Source: an uncultured bacterium (GTDB lineage: Bacteria; Patescibacteriota; Minisyncoccia; Minisyncoccales; UBA5738). Taken from it: a stretch of 43,096 nt of DNA. The stretch spans positions 1 to 43,096 of the forward strand of contig CAINCQ010000042.1 in the NCBI GenBank assembly GCA_903847095.1. The letters run 5' to 3'. The notes under the pieces are model-generated. The model had not been told where the DNA came from, did no database searches, and saw only the letters and a list, made by a program, of their open reading frames with translations. The translations under genes were made by a program, and so were the position numbers. Below, piece by piece: positions 23,946 to 32,672 of this stretch. Positions within the stretch are counted from its first letter, which is position 1, and every line of letters starts with the position of its first letter.

Positions 23946-24320
23946 AATAGTAATTACTAATTTTAGTCCATTATACTACAAAGGAAACATATTGGCATAA
24001 GCCAAACATAATAATTTAAACGGCGCAGATGTAAAGATAAAGATAAAAGGGTGATGCGGGGTGGGATTTTCGCGGCCCGCCAGCAGATGGGACGGAAAGT
24101 CGAACCTCATTATCAAGAAAGTATGCCGGAACTTTTTGGTAGAAACAGTTTTAGTAAACAAAAAACCTTCAATTTGCGGTTTTTGCCTTGCTTCGCCGAA
24201 GCTTTGGCGCAGGTGGGTTTTAAAGGGGCATAAATACAGCTGGAAAAAGACCTATGCCCGGTTTAAGGCGGGTACGATGGATTATCGGGTTGAAATAAAC
24301 TACAATTAATTAATAATTTG
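23946..24320. other. intergenic gap of about 375 bp with possible debris
   Basis: No gene is supported here. At 24157-24185 a weak A/T-rich hairpin (AAAAACC/GGTTTTT) follows the string AGTAAACAAAAAA, which also precedes the terminator at 21881. The gap may contain a decayed copy of the island border. Open frames crossing it lack start signals and family sequence. Confidence 0.5.
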
Positions 24321-25385
24321 ATGTTAAAGAATAATTTCATGAATAAAATTTATTTATTGCTTGTCGGCCTGCTTGTTATAATTTTTGCCGGCGGCGCATA
24401 TACTTATTTTTTATATCAAAATGAATCACAGCCATTAATTTTGCCGCAGGATGCCAATAAGAAGTCGGTTGGAGAAACCGAAAACCTCCCGCCACAGGGT
24501 GATGGAGGACAAGAAACCCGAGAAACAAAAAACGCGGGCTTTGTTCCTTTGTTGGTGCCGCCATTGCCGCCTTTTATTTCCTCTTTAAAAAATACGGACG
24601 ACGTCAAAATAGATTTTCATTATGAGGGAGACTATCCCGAGGAGAGCTGGCAAGAACCGGAATTTTATACTCCCGAGGGCACGGATGAGAAATTTCTGTC
24701 CCTATCCAAACTGAAAGACAGGGAAGGCGAATATGCTTACGGCCAGGAATATCATTCGATATTCAGTTCCGAGGGAAGCCATTGGTATGGAGGATCGCCG
24801 GTTTATCTGTTGAACAAGGATTCAAAATATTCCGTTGCTTACGCCGGTTTTAAAATCAGCGACCGGGAGCTTATCAGCGAGCTAAAAATGGAATTCGGAA
24901 TCGATTATAACGCCGATTTAAGCTTGGAAAAATCGAAATCTTCGCCTTTTTCCTCAATTCTTGGAATCGAACCGGCTTATGCCTGCGGCCCCGGATTGTA
25001 TCTCCGCCCGGTTGGCGACTCCGCTTTGAAATTTGTGGAGGAATCGGGCGGCATAGCATGGTATCGGCTTGAAAAACCAATCGCTCTTTACAACCTCCGT
25101 TTAAGCTATTGCGACCAGGATTGTGCTTCTAAGCCCGCTTATTGCACCAACCTCGCCGATGATCCCGCGGAGTGCGATAATTATTCCTGCTGTTTTTTTG
25201 ACGCGTCAATCCAAACACTGGAGGACGGAAACTTGAGGATGCATGTCCTTTATAAACCTAACGATAAAGAGGGATTTCTCAAGTTTCAAACGGCTAATCT
25301 CATTTTAACCGATTCGGCAGGCGCCAATTACCAGGTAAAGATGGGAGAAGATTTTGACCATTATTACCGCGCTTATCTCCACTAA
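24321..25385 (+). CDS. membrane-anchored Cys-rich extracytoplasmic protein, unknown
   Basis: About 354 residues. A single N-terminal hydrophobic helix (IYLLLVGLLVIIFAGGAY) anchors or secretes the protein. A Pro/Gly/Glu-rich linker to about residue 95 and a globular domain follow. The C-terminal half contains at least nine cysteines (AYACGPG, then YCDQDCASKPAYCTN, then CDNYSCCFF), which suggests disulfides outside the cell. Starts at ATG 24321 or ATG 24339 are both possible; the second gives a tighter signal anchor. The next gene, a GH3 hydrolase, begins three bases after the stop, so the two are probably co-transcribed. Confidence 0.65.
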   Translation: MLKNNFMNKIYLLLVGLLVIIFAGGAYTYFLYQNESQPLILPQDANKKSVGETENLPPQGDGGQETRETKNAGFVPLLVPPLPPFISSLKNTDDVKIDFHYEGDYPEESWQEPEFYTPEGTDEKFLSLSKLKDREGEYAYGQEYHSIFSSEGSHWYGGSPVYLLNKDSKYSVAYAGFKISDRELISELKMEFGIDYNADLSLEKSKSSPFSSILGIEPAYACGPGLYLRPVGDSALKFVEESGGIAWYRLEKPIALYNLRLSYCDQDCASKPAYCTNLADDPAECDNYSCCFFDASIQTLEDGNLRMHVLYKPNDKEGFLKFQTANLILTDSAGANYQVKMGEDFDHYYRAYLH

Positions 25386-25388
25386 TCG

Positions 25389-26510
25389 ATGAGTAAAATA
25401 TCAATCTTTCTTTTTTTGCTCGCAATTTTAGCCATACCATCGATAAGCGGCGAAATAACGGCTTCTCCAAAAAAAGATTACTCCAGCCCGGCTAGCCCGA
25501 TGCCGGCGCGGGAGGAAAAAATTACCTTGCCCTCCGATGATTTGCTGCTTGGGCAAAATTTTGTCGTCGGCATCTATGGTACGTCGTTAGACAACGAAAC
25601 AAAAAAATATCTTTTGCGGATAAAGCCAGCGGGAATTATTCTTTATTCCCGGAACTGCGAGACGCCCAGCCAGCTTAAAAATTTTGTCGCTGAATTGCAG
25701 GAGTTCGCCAAAAGTACGTCCGGTTATTATTACTTTATGATGATTGATGAAGAGCCGGGGGGAGCGTCGCGCCTCAATCTCTTTAGAAACGTTTTTGAAT
25801 TCGGCACGCCCGAATGGGACAAAATAGAACGGGACATAAAAAATATGGCAATGGCGGGAATCAACGTTAATTTGGCGCCGTTGGCTGATTTTCCTTTTAA
25901 CGAAGACACTTTCATTAAAAAAAGGATTCAAGCTCATACGCCGGAAGCTTTAATTGATTTTAACGCGAAGTTTATCGCCTTATCGCAAAAAAACAACGTT
26001 TCCGCGACATTAAAACATTTCCCGGGAATGGGAGTTTTTGTCGATGATCCCCACCAAAAAATTCCATACGTCCGCGCCGGTCAAAAAATCATCGATGAAT
26101 CGTTGGGAATTTTTAAAGGAGGAATTGATGCCGGTGTTGATTTTGTGATGACCGGGCACGGGGTTTATGACGATATCGACTACGACATTCCGGCGACCCT
26201 TTCCGAAAAAATTACGACCGGCATATTGCGGAATACCCTTGGTTTTAAAGGCTTGATCATTACCGATGACCTTTCGGATATGCCCTTTATTGTTGGCAAG
26301 GAAATGAATTTAACGGACGCGACCGCGGAATCGCTGGAAGCCGGGCATGATCTCGTGATTTTCTCGCATAACCAGGACAAGGCGGGAGGCGTATACGAAA
26401 AATTGCTGCAACGCTTAGGGACCGACCAAGAATTGAGATCCGTCGTCGAGAAAAATTATCGCGATATCATTTCTTTTAAAAATAAGCATCCTTTGTCTTC
26501 CGTTCAATAA
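25389..26510 (+). CDS. glycoside hydrolase family 3 protein, NagZ-like
   Basis: A 373-residue secreted or anchored hydrolase with an N-terminal signal (FLFLLAILAIPSISG) and then one GH3 N-terminal barrel. The signature KHFPGMG and DDPHQKIP lie near residues 211-226, as in beta-N-acetylhexosaminidases of the NagZ type. The strand GLIITDDLSDM carries the nucleophile aspartate. Family members release N-acetylglucosamine from cell-wall fragments. The signal sequence indicates action outside the cytoplasm, unlike classical NagZ. Its coupling to the preceding Cys-rich protein suggests a wall-turnover pair. Confidence 0.85.
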   Translation: MSKISIFLFLLAILAIPSISGEITASPKKDYSSPASPMPAREEKITLPSDDLLLGQNFVVGIYGTSLDNETKKYLLRIKPAGIILYSRNCETPSQLKNFVAELQEFAKSTSGYYYFMMIDEEPGGASRLNLFRNVFEFGTPEWDKIERDIKNMAMAGINVNLAPLADFPFNEDTFIKKRIQAHTPEALIDFNAKFIALSQKNNVSATLKHFPGMGVFVDDPHQKIPYVRAGQKIIDESLGIFKGGIDAGVDFVMTGHGVYDDIDYDIPATLSEKITTGILRNTLGFKGLIITDDLSDMPFIVGKEMNLTDATAESLEAGHDLVIFSHNQDKAGGVYEKLLQRLGTDQELRSVVEKNYRDIISFKNKHPLSSVQ

Positions 26511-26652
26511 CGGCGCGCTGGCTTAAGCGGTGGTAATTCGCGAGACGGCTGTTTTCCTGTTTTCGAAATGGATTATGTGTTAAGGGGCCGGTAATTGAAA
26601 AAAGGCCGCAAAAGAGTTAGTTTTAATAGGTAGTGCGCCAAAAACCAAACCG

Positions 26653-28389
26653 ATGAACAGGCAAAAAGATAAAAAAGAAAACAGGAAGGCGCCCAGCCTT
26701 TTTTCGGTAATAAGGCCTTACGGCTGGTTCGTCGCCGGCATTATTGTGTTGACGGTAGCCAGCAGCGCGTTGAGCTTGGTCGTGCCCAAACTGGTCGCGG
26801 CGGCGATCGATGCTTATGGCCGGGGAGGATTCGATTTTCGCGTACTGGCGATCGAATTTTCGCTGGTGGCGGTTTTTGTTTTTATCTTCACTTATTTGCA
26901 GGGTGTGGTCCAAACCTATGTATCCGAGCTGGTGGCGCGGGATTTGCGGACGCGCCTGATAGAGAAGATCGCGGTTCAAAATTATTCTTTTGTCGAAAGC
27001 GTCACTGCGGCGAAGCTTTTGACCAATCTTAGTTCCGACGTCGACGCGGTAAAATCTTTCGTTTCGCTGGTGATCCCATCGCTGGTTTCGTCGGTATTTC
27101 TTATTGTGGGTGCCAGCGCGCTGATGCTCGGCATCGATTCCAATTTGACGCTGGCGGTCATTTCGGTGATGCCGTTCATCGGCCTGGCGTTCTGGCTGGT
27201 ATTGGGGAGGGTGCGCAAATTGTTCACCAAGTCGCAGGAAGCCATCGATTGGCTTAATCGCGTGATCAACGAAAGCATTCTGGGAGCGGCGATCATCAGA
27301 ATTCTTAATTCTCCGCAATACGAATATGAAAAATTCAGCGCGGCCAACGAGGAGTCAAAGAATATCGGTCTGGCCATTTTGAGATATTTTGCCAGTTTGC
27401 TTCCGGTGGTCAATTTTATTGCCAATCTGGCCACGCTGATCATTTTGGGATTGGGAGGACATTTCGTGATCAGCGGTGCGATGAGCTTGGGAAATTTTAC
27501 GGCGTTCAACAGTTACTTGGGGATACTTATTTTTCCGATCATTATCATCAGCTTCATGAGCACGGCCATTGCCCAGGCCGACGCGTCTTACGCGCGCATA
27601 CATCAAGTGCTGACGGCTTCCGAGCCCAAAAAGACCGGAACGCTCGCGCCGGTTTTGCGGGGCGATATCGAAGCGGTTAACATTAATTTGGTTTACGGCC
27701 AGAAATCGGTGCTCAAAGACGTGAGCGTCAAGATAGGCGCGGGCACCAGAACCGCGATCATCGGTCCGACCGCAGCCGGAAAAACCCAATTGGTATATAT
27801 ATTGGTCGGGTTGTTGGAACCAACGTCGGGTACGGTAAATTACGACGGGAAAAATATCAATGAATACGATAAGGCCGCGCTGCACCGGCAGGTGGGTCTG
27901 GTTTTTCAGGACAGCATTATTTTCAATATCAGTTTGCGGGAAAATATCGCTTTTAGCACCGAGATAACCGAGGCAGACATGGAAAAGGCGATAGCGGCCG
28001 CGGAACTCGGTGATTTTATCGAGATGCTTCCGGATAAATTGGATACGATCGTATCCGAGCGGGGGACAAGCCTGTCGGGAGGGCAAAAACAGCGTATTAT
28101 GCTGGCCCGGGCATTGGCACTCAATCCCAAGGTGCTGATACTCGATGATTTTACCGCGCGCGTCGATCCGGACACCGAACAAAAAATATTGAATAATATC
28201 CGTACCCAATATTCCGGTCTTACTTTAGTATCGATAACGCAGAAGATCGAGCCGGTGAAAGATTACGATCAGGTTATTCTCTTAATGGAGGGAGAGGTGC
28301 TGGCGCGCGGCACGCACGGGCAATTGATGGAAACCTCGCCGGAATACGTCCAAATATATAATTCGCAAAAAAGTATAATGTCGGACTGA
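26653..28389 (+). CDS. ABC exporter half-transporter, degenerate ATP site subunit
   Basis: A 578-residue fusion of a six-helix exporter domain (about residues 25-315) and a nucleotide-binding domain. Walker A is GPTAAGKTQ near 373 and the signature LSGGQKQR is canonical. Walker B ends LILDDFTA with Asp where the catalytic Glu belongs, and the H-loop reads SITQKI with Gln for His. This is the non-hydrolysing side of a heterodimeric exporter (TM287/288, BmrCD, TmrAB type). The partner begins 12 bases downstream. The substrate is unknown. Confidence 0.9.
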   Translation: MNRQKDKKENRKAPSLFSVIRPYGWFVAGIIVLTVASSALSLVVPKLVAAAIDAYGRGGFDFRVLAIEFSLVAVFVFIFTYLQGVVQTYVSELVARDLRTRLIEKIAVQNYSFVESVTAAKLLTNLSSDVDAVKSFVSLVIPSLVSSVFLIVGASALMLGIDSNLTLAVISVMPFIGLAFWLVLGRVRKLFTKSQEAIDWLNRVINESILGAAIIRILNSPQYEYEKFSAANEESKNIGLAILRYFASLLPVVNFIANLATLIILGLGGHFVISGAMSLGNFTAFNSYLGILIFPIIIISFMSTAIAQADASYARIHQVLTASEPKKTGTLAPVLRGDIEAVNINLVYGQKSVLKDVSVKIGAGTRTAIIGPTAAGKTQLVYILVGLLEPTSGTVNYDGKNINEYDKAALHRQVGLVFQDSIIFNISLRENIAFSTEITEADMEKAIAAAELGDFIEMLPDKLDTIVSERGTSLSGGQKQRIMLARALALNPKVLILDDFTARVDPDTEQKILNNIRTQYSGLTLVSITQKIEPVKDYDQVILLMEGEVLARGTHGQLMETSPEYVQIYNSQKSIMSD

Positions 28390-28401
28390 CATTGAGTCAA
28401 T

Positions 28402-30165
28402 ATGAATTACGAGCTAAGCGGATCGAAAAACAAAAAACAGAAAGGAGATACGACGCGGGCGTTGAAAAAACTGGCGCCGCTTTTGAATGGAGAAAAACGG
28501 AAACTTGCGTTGGCGATCTCTATGGCCATGATCGGGTCGGCGGCTTCTTTGCTTGATCCGATCATCATTGGCCGGGCCGTTGATCTTTACATTAAAAACA
28601 AAGATTTTCACGGGGTTTTGATCTCGACGGCAATATTACTGGGAGTGTACTTGGTCGGGCTGGTTGCAAGCTACATTCAAACACTGGCTTTGGGCGGCGT
28701 GGGCCGCCGGGTGCTTTTCAGCTTGCGCAACGCGCTTTTTGCCAAATTGCAGGAATTGCCGGCGGCGTTTTTTAACCAGAACAAATCCGGAGATCTGATT
28801 TCCCGGATCAACAACGATACCGACAAGCTTAATCAGTTCATCGGTCAGGCGTTGATGCAATTCATGAGAAGTTTGTTCGTCGTAGCGGGTGCCGGAATTT
28901 TCCTTTTGTCCTTGAATCCGCGCCTGGGCGCGGCGTCATTGATCCCGGCCGCCGTGGTGCTGCTCGCGACGCGATTACTCGCGCCCTGGGTTGAGGCCGC
29001 CAATTTGAAAAGCTTGCAAGCGGTCGGGCAAATGAGCTCGGAGATCCAGGAAAGCCTGGCGAATTTCAAAGTGGTCGCGGCCTTCAACCGTCTTGATTAT
29101 TTCAAAGACCGGTTCAATGGCGTAAACGTGAAAAATTTTTCCGCCTCGGTTAAAGCGGGGATCGCGAGCAATATTTATGCTCCGATATACGGCGTTGCTT
29201 CCACGATGGCGCAGCTGATCATCCTTGGATACGGAACTTATCTCATCACCGCGGGTAACTTTACCATTGGCTTATTGATCGGATATCTGCTGTACGTGGA
29301 CAATTTTTACCGCCCATTGCGGCAATTAGCCACGGTCTGGCCTTCGATGCAGCTGGCTTTCGCGGCCATCGACCGTATTTCGGAAGTGCTGGCCCTCCGT
29401 TCGGACATGGAAATCGTTCAGGATAAATTCGCTGAAGCGAAAACCGATCTGCAGTTGGAATTCCGGGATGTGTCTTTTACTTACCTTGAGGGGAAGACGG
29501 TTTTGAGCAAGGTCAATTTGAAACTCCAAAAAGGAAAAACTTACGCGCTGGTTGGTCCGACCGGCGGCGGAAAAACCACTACCGCTTCTCTGATGGCGAG
29601 ATTGTACGACGCGTCACAAGGCAGTATTTTGTTCGAAGGCCAGGATATCCGTTCCTATTCTCCCGAGGTTCGGTCGCAGAAGATCGGCTTTATCCTGCAG
29701 GAGCCGTTTCTGTTCACCGGCACCATCCGCGACAACATCGTTTACGGCAACCGCGATTATTTGAATTGTACCGACGAACAATTGGCCGGGGCTTTGAACA
29801 GTTCCGGACTTTCCGGATTGATCGCGCGGTTTGGCCAGGGTTTGAAAACCAACATCGCGTCCGGCGGGGATACGATCAGTCTGGGGCAAAAGCAGCTGAT
29901 CGCATTCATCCGGGCGGTTTTGCGGAAACCGGATTTGCTGATCCTCGATGAGGCGACGGCCAATATCGATACGGTGACCGAGCAGCTTTTGGAAGAGATA
30001 ATCAATAAACTGCCCAAAGACACCACCAAAGTCATTATCGCGCATCGCCTAAACACCATCGACAACGCCGATGAGATCTATTTTGTTAATGCCGGAAAGA
30101 TTGTCCTGGCCGGTTCAATGGAGCAAGCGGTTAAAATGCTTACCGGCCAAAAACGCACCAGCTGA
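28402..30165 (+). CDS. ABC exporter half-transporter, catalytic subunit
   Basis: A 587-residue exporter half with the same layout as its neighbour. Walker A is GPTGGGKTT near residue 383, Walker B is LILDEATA with the catalytic glutamate, and the H-loop is IIAHRL. The signature is altered to ISLGQKQL. In the heterodimer the canonical ATP site therefore combines this subunit's Walker motifs with the partner's LSGGQ, while the other site is degenerate on both sides. The start ATG lies 12 bases after the first gene, and the two are clearly an operon. Confidence 0.9.
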   Translation: MNYELSGSKNKKQKGDTTRALKKLAPLLNGEKRKLALAISMAMIGSAASLLDPIIIGRAVDLYIKNKDFHGVLISTAILLGVYLVGLVASYIQTLALGGVGRRVLFSLRNALFAKLQELPAAFFNQNKSGDLISRINNDTDKLNQFIGQALMQFMRSLFVVAGAGIFLLSLNPRLGAASLIPAAVVLLATRLLAPWVEAANLKSLQAVGQMSSEIQESLANFKVVAAFNRLDYFKDRFNGVNVKNFSASVKAGIASNIYAPIYGVASTMAQLIILGYGTYLITAGNFTIGLLIGYLLYVDNFYRPLRQLATVWPSMQLAFAAIDRISEVLALRSDMEIVQDKFAEAKTDLQLEFRDVSFTYLEGKTVLSKVNLKLQKGKTYALVGPTGGGKTTTASLMARLYDASQGSILFEGQDIRSYSPEVRSQKIGFILQEPFLFTGTIRDNIVYGNRDYLNCTDEQLAGALNSSGLSGLIARFGQGLKTNIASGGDTISLGQKQLIAFIRAVLRKPDLLILDEATANIDTVTEQLLEEIINKLPKDTTKVIIAHRLNTIDNADEIYFVNAGKIVLAGSMEQAVKMLTGQKRTS

Positions 30166-30328
30166 AGCTGTCCGGAACCCGCAATGCCGGCTTTTTTGGC
30201 GGTGGAAATTGTTTCCTTCCGGCCGTAATTGATAATTATTCAACCTTACCCGGGGCCTATAGGTCCCGTTTGGTTTGGAAAGGGCGAAGTTGGCCGGCGG
30301 AATAGAGCGTAATAAGGCTATTTGGCTC

Positions 30329-30357
30329 TTGACAAGAATAGTTATGTATGCTATAAT
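30329..30357 (+). promoter_or_regulatory. consensus sigma-70-type promoter
   Basis: TTGACA at 30329-30334, a 17-bp spacer and TATAAT at 30352-30357 make a perfect match. It would start a transcript with an approximately 310-base leader ahead of the GTG at 30675. Confidence 0.88.
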
Positions 30358-30404
30358 TATGGTATACAATTAAGCAAGTACCGTAGAAATTTTGGATTTT
30401 AATC

Positions 30405-30633
30405 GTTGAGCCGCGGTTCGGGCACAGTCCTTAATGATAATCTATCGAAGGACTTCCCGAATCGCCGCTCAACCCGCACTGTCGGGTACCTTGACCGGCG
30501 ATTTGGCGAGCCGTCTGCGCGGCTCCCTAAATTACCGGTCAACTTGGAAAGCAATTTTTCAATTTAATGTGATGGAAGTCTTTGGTGGCGGTTTGGGGGA
30601 TTGTCCTTGATAAAGGACTTCCCAAAACGCCAC
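30405..30633 (+). ncRNA. three-hairpin structured leader RNA
   Basis: Hairpin 1 (30405-30473) pairs GTTGAGC with GCTCAAC, GCGGTTCGGG with CCCGAATCGC (one G-U) and GTCCTT with AAGGAC across a small internal loop. Hairpin 2 (30491-30542) pairs TTGACCGG with CCGGTCAA and GAGCCG with CGGCTC. Hairpin 3 (30585-30633) pairs GTGGCG with CGCCAC, TTTGGG with CCCAAA and GTCCTT with AAGGAC around GATA. Hairpins 1 and 3 share sequence and shape, with one C-G to T-A compensatory pair. No T-run follows, so these are not terminators. Confidence 0.7.
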
Positions 30634-30674
30634 TTAGGGCGATTGTGATCAAGAATCCCAAGGAGGGTGAAAAG

Positions 30675-30956
30675 GTGAAGTTATTAAAGCCAGTGGATGA
30701 GGAGATGTTAAGGGCTATAAAGAACATGGCCCTCATGGCTATGGGAGCCAAAGAGTTGATTAGAAAATACGTGGCAGAGAAAAAACTGTCGGATATTGAT
30801 AGCCTTCTTTTGACAGAAGGTGATGATTTGGTTGAGAGGCTCAAGCACCTAGCAGAGATGGCGCCATTCTATGACGCCGATGGAGAGGGTACCGATAAAA
30901 AGGTGGATTGTCTTCCATCGGGCGGCAGATCTCTGTTATTTGGCCTATTTCAGTAG
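30675..30956 (+). CDS. unknown protein with structured leader
   Basis: GTG 30675 is chosen because AAGGAGG lies eight bases upstream (30660-30666). The upstream in-frame part overlaps the hairpin leader. The product has 93 residues, is mostly helical and charged, and includes MLRAIKNMALMAMGAKELIR and LLLTEGDDLVERLKHLAEMA. The stop TAG (30954-30956) begins the 3' arm of a small hairpin TGGCCTA/TAGGCCA. A second frame (+1) continues from the same area to 31317, so this may be the first part of a longer frameshifted gene. No family is recognised. Confidence 0.65.
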   Translation: MKLLKPVDEEMLRAIKNMALMAMGAKELIRKYVAEKKLSDIDSLLLTEGDDLVERLKHLAEMAPFYDADGEGTDKKVDCLPSGGRSLLFGLFQ

Positions 30957-31317
30957 GCCAGGACAGGGAATTAAGGCAGAGATGTTGCCGGTTAAAGGCA
31001 AGCACTGGGTGAGAGCAATTAAGGTTGCCGGAACCCAGTTATTTAGGGCAGCAGGGGAACTTGTTTCTCCCTATGCCATTGCCGATATAGATGGCAACAT
31101 CCGCATCGGAAACCGCGACCACCTTGATGGCATGCCCGACCTACCGGAAGGGACTTTGCGTGAGCAGAGAGTGCTCGCGAGAGAGGGAATCCGAACGACG
31201 ATGGGAATTGAGGGCCAATATCCGTTCCGGCCCGTTTCCATTTCCGGTCCGATCGAGGGCTGGAGGAAGGCGCTTGAAAGGATTGATCAAAGACTGAAAG
31301 AGAAACGGAATTCCTGA
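30871..31317 (+). CDS. unknown protein in +1 frame, overlapping the previous gene
   Basis: The frame runs from ATG 30871 to TGA 31317, up to 148 residues. A convincing coding stretch starts near RPGQGIKAEMLPVKGKHWV and continues through SPYAIADIDGNIRIGNRDHL to KALERIDQRLKEKR. No good Shine-Dalgarno precedes 30871. ATG 30981 is another possible start. The 86-base overlap with the upstream gene, and an A5 run at about 30896-30900, suggest either a ribosomal or mutational +1 shift or two coupled genes. No family is recognised. Confidence 0.55.
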   Translation: MTPMERVPIKRWIVFHRAADLCYLAYFSRPGQGIKAEMLPVKGKHWVRAIKVAGTQLFRAAGELVSPYAIADIDGNIRIGNRDHLDGMPDLPEGTLREQRVLAREGIRTTMGIEGQYPFRPVSISGPIEGWRKALERIDQRLKEKRNS

Positions 31318-31453
31318 ATCATTCCAAATGGAGAGGGAAGGACTCCAAAACTTAAATTTCTTTCGCAAATAAACCTTGTGGGAAAAGCGCGCCGCGCGGC
31401 ACGAGCCGCCAAAGCGTAATTCCTTCAAGGTTTTTCAATTTTATGGGTCGCAG

Positions 31454-31475
31454 GCGGTTTTAAGAACCGTTTTTT
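31454..31475 (+). terminator. intrinsic terminator
   Basis: CGGTT and AACCG pair around TTAAG and are followed by six T. It ends the preceding transcription unit. A longer AAACCTTG/CAAGGTTT pairing (about 31372-31434) lies just before it. Confidence 0.65.
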
Positions 31476-31509
31476 AGTTACCGCGGACGCCGGGTTTTCG
31501 TAGTTAATC

Positions 31510-31538
31510 TTGACTTTTTATCAAATTAGATTTATTAT
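31510..31538 (+). promoter_or_regulatory. promoter of the 31.6-kb gene
   Basis: TTGACT (31510-31515), 17 bp, TATTAT (31533-31538). A strong Shine-Dalgarno AAAGGAG (31554-31560) precedes the ATG by eight bases. Confidence 0.8.
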
Positions 31539-31568
31539 ATGATAAGTTCTTCGAAAGGAGAGATTTGA

Positions 31569-32204
31569 ATGGAAAAAGAAAAATTGGCGAAAGGGACCGT
31601 TTCGGTCGATTTGTCGAGGCCCGAGGTAAAGATTTTAAGCGCCTATTTCGGAAAAGGTTTTGGAGCGGGTTCTCTGCCGGTCGACATGGACGGCTCGATT
31701 AAGAAAATAATCAAAGCGGCCGAAGACAAGGGCGGAAATGAAACAGCTGCTATGGAATTTAACTTGCTTGACCGAGGCGATCTGGCCGTGGCTATCGGGC
31801 TTCCGTTAATTATTAGGGCGGCTGTCAAGGGATTGACCGATCAAGCTTCGATGACCGGTCAGGTTATAGGCAAGGCAAGCGCGTCTCGGATCACTAAGGT
31901 AATAATCGGATCGCCTGTCTCTGAGCTCGCGATTATAGTCCTTTGTTGCGAGGACAAATTTTTCTCCGCCGCTATTCCAGCCACGTCGGAAACCAAAGAA
32001 TTAGCGGCCAAATTGATCCGCGATGCCGTGGCGGATAAATCCAATCCCGACAATGTAGAGGTGGAGATCGATTTAGAGAACGGTATGGGGCTGCCTTGTT
32101 TGCAGGCTATCCATGAAGCATGCAAGGTTATGGCCGGCGAACTGTTAAGGATATCCGCTAAACTGGGAACAATGATGAGTCCGGTAAAAATGGTCATCTG
32201 CTGA
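31569..32204 (+). CDS. unknown alpha/beta protein, 211 residues
   Basis: The start is supported by a promoter and Shine-Dalgarno. The protein is soluble and alternates helices with strands. A repeated theme is small-residue-rich helices (IGLPLIIRAAVKGLTDQ and ISAKLGTMMSPVK) and beta segments (ITKVIIGSPVSELAIIVL). A Cys-Cys pair occurs at VLCCEDKF and a terminal cysteine ends the chain. No motif names a function. It belongs to the run of short unknown genes between 30.6 and 37 kb, each with its own control signals. Confidence 0.75.
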   Translation: MEKEKLAKGTVSVDLSRPEVKILSAYFGKGFGAGSLPVDMDGSIKKIIKAAEDKGGNETAAMEFNLLDRGDLAVAIGLPLIIRAAVKGLTDQASMTGQVIGKASASRITKVIIGSPVSELAIIVLCCEDKFFSAAIPATSETKELAAKLIRDAVADKSNPDNVEVEIDLENGMGLPCLQAIHEACKVMAGELLRISAKLGTMMSPVKMVIC

Positions 32205-32214
32205 GTTTGCGGAA

Positions 32215-32325
32215 GTGAAAACAGTGATAGCCGAAATAAAGGATCTGATTAAGGAGCTTCGGGCTCTTGAACGATTCCTAAGACTCGGGATCGAGGCGGG
32301 AGTCGAAGCTTGGATGTTTCGCTAA
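32215..32325 (+). CDS. 36-residue helical peptide, putative
   Basis: GTG 32215 opens 36 codons reading VKTVIAEIKDLIKELRALER and ending in GIEAGVEAWMFR. It is amphipathic and coiled-coil-like. GGA lies just before the start, too close for a normal Shine-Dalgarno. It follows the 211-residue gene by ten bases and precedes a strong terminator, so it would be the last member of that transcript. Confidence 0.5.
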   Translation: MKTVIAEIKDLIKELRALERFLRLGIEAGVEAWMFR

Positions 32326-32357
32326 ATAGAGCGGAAGAGTGGAGCTTAAGCAAATAC

Positions 32358-32395
32358 AAAAAAACCTTGCGGAACAAACCGCAAGGATTTTTTTT
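32358..32395. terminator. bidirectional intrinsic terminator
   Basis: CCTTGCGG and CCGCAAGG form an 8-bp stem around AACAAA, with A7 on the left and T8 on the right. It ends both the rightward unit and the convergent leftward redox operon. Confidence 0.9.
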
Positions 32396-32426
32396 ATTCA
32401 GGTATTTTTTTTCGAAAGATCCTGGT

Positions 32427-32648
32427 TTAAAAGAAATAGGCGAGAATACCGAGCAGGCCATGGAGAAGGGCTACGGTGACAGCGGTAAACGCAAGCGTTT
32501 TGTGGACGGTGAAAGGGATTTTGGCCAGGTTATGATGGATCAGGTAACCAACCGTGGCCGTTGAAAGTATCAGGATCAAGGCCAAAAGGCCGCCGTAGGC
32601 GATCAACGGAATCCCATGGATCGGGAGATAAGCGATATTTTGAAACAT
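32427..32648 (-). CDS. small two-helix membrane protein, cytochrome-b-like His pattern
   Basis: Seventy-three residues, nearly all hydrophobic, with two helices (about residues 13-36 and 46-70). Histidines at LPIHGIP, LIHHNLAK, VHKTLAF and ALLHGLLGIL sit near helix ends and could ligate heme. It begins 25 bases after the flavoprotein gene and is the last gene of a leftward redox operon before the shared terminator. A heme or electron-carrier role is inferred from histidine placement and context. No family is certain. Confidence 0.6.
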   Translation of the reverse strand: MFQNIAYLPIHGIPLIAYGGLLALILILSTATVGYLIHHNLAKIPFTVHKTLAFTAVTVALLHGLLGILAYFF

Positions 32649-32672
32649 ATGGATAAATTATTTATCGAAAAA

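Noticed and set aside
24061-24309. 82-residue rightward gene
   Set aside because: It has no Shine-Dalgarno or promoter, the composition is mixed, and it crosses a terminator-like hairpin.
26623-28209. Long leftward open frames opposite the first ABC exporter gene
   Set aside because: They are antisense shadows of a well-supported ABC gene. They lack start signals and family motifs.
30405-30633. Known riboswitch class
   Set aside because: I cannot match the hairpins to any riboswitch consensus I know, so only a structured leader is claimed.
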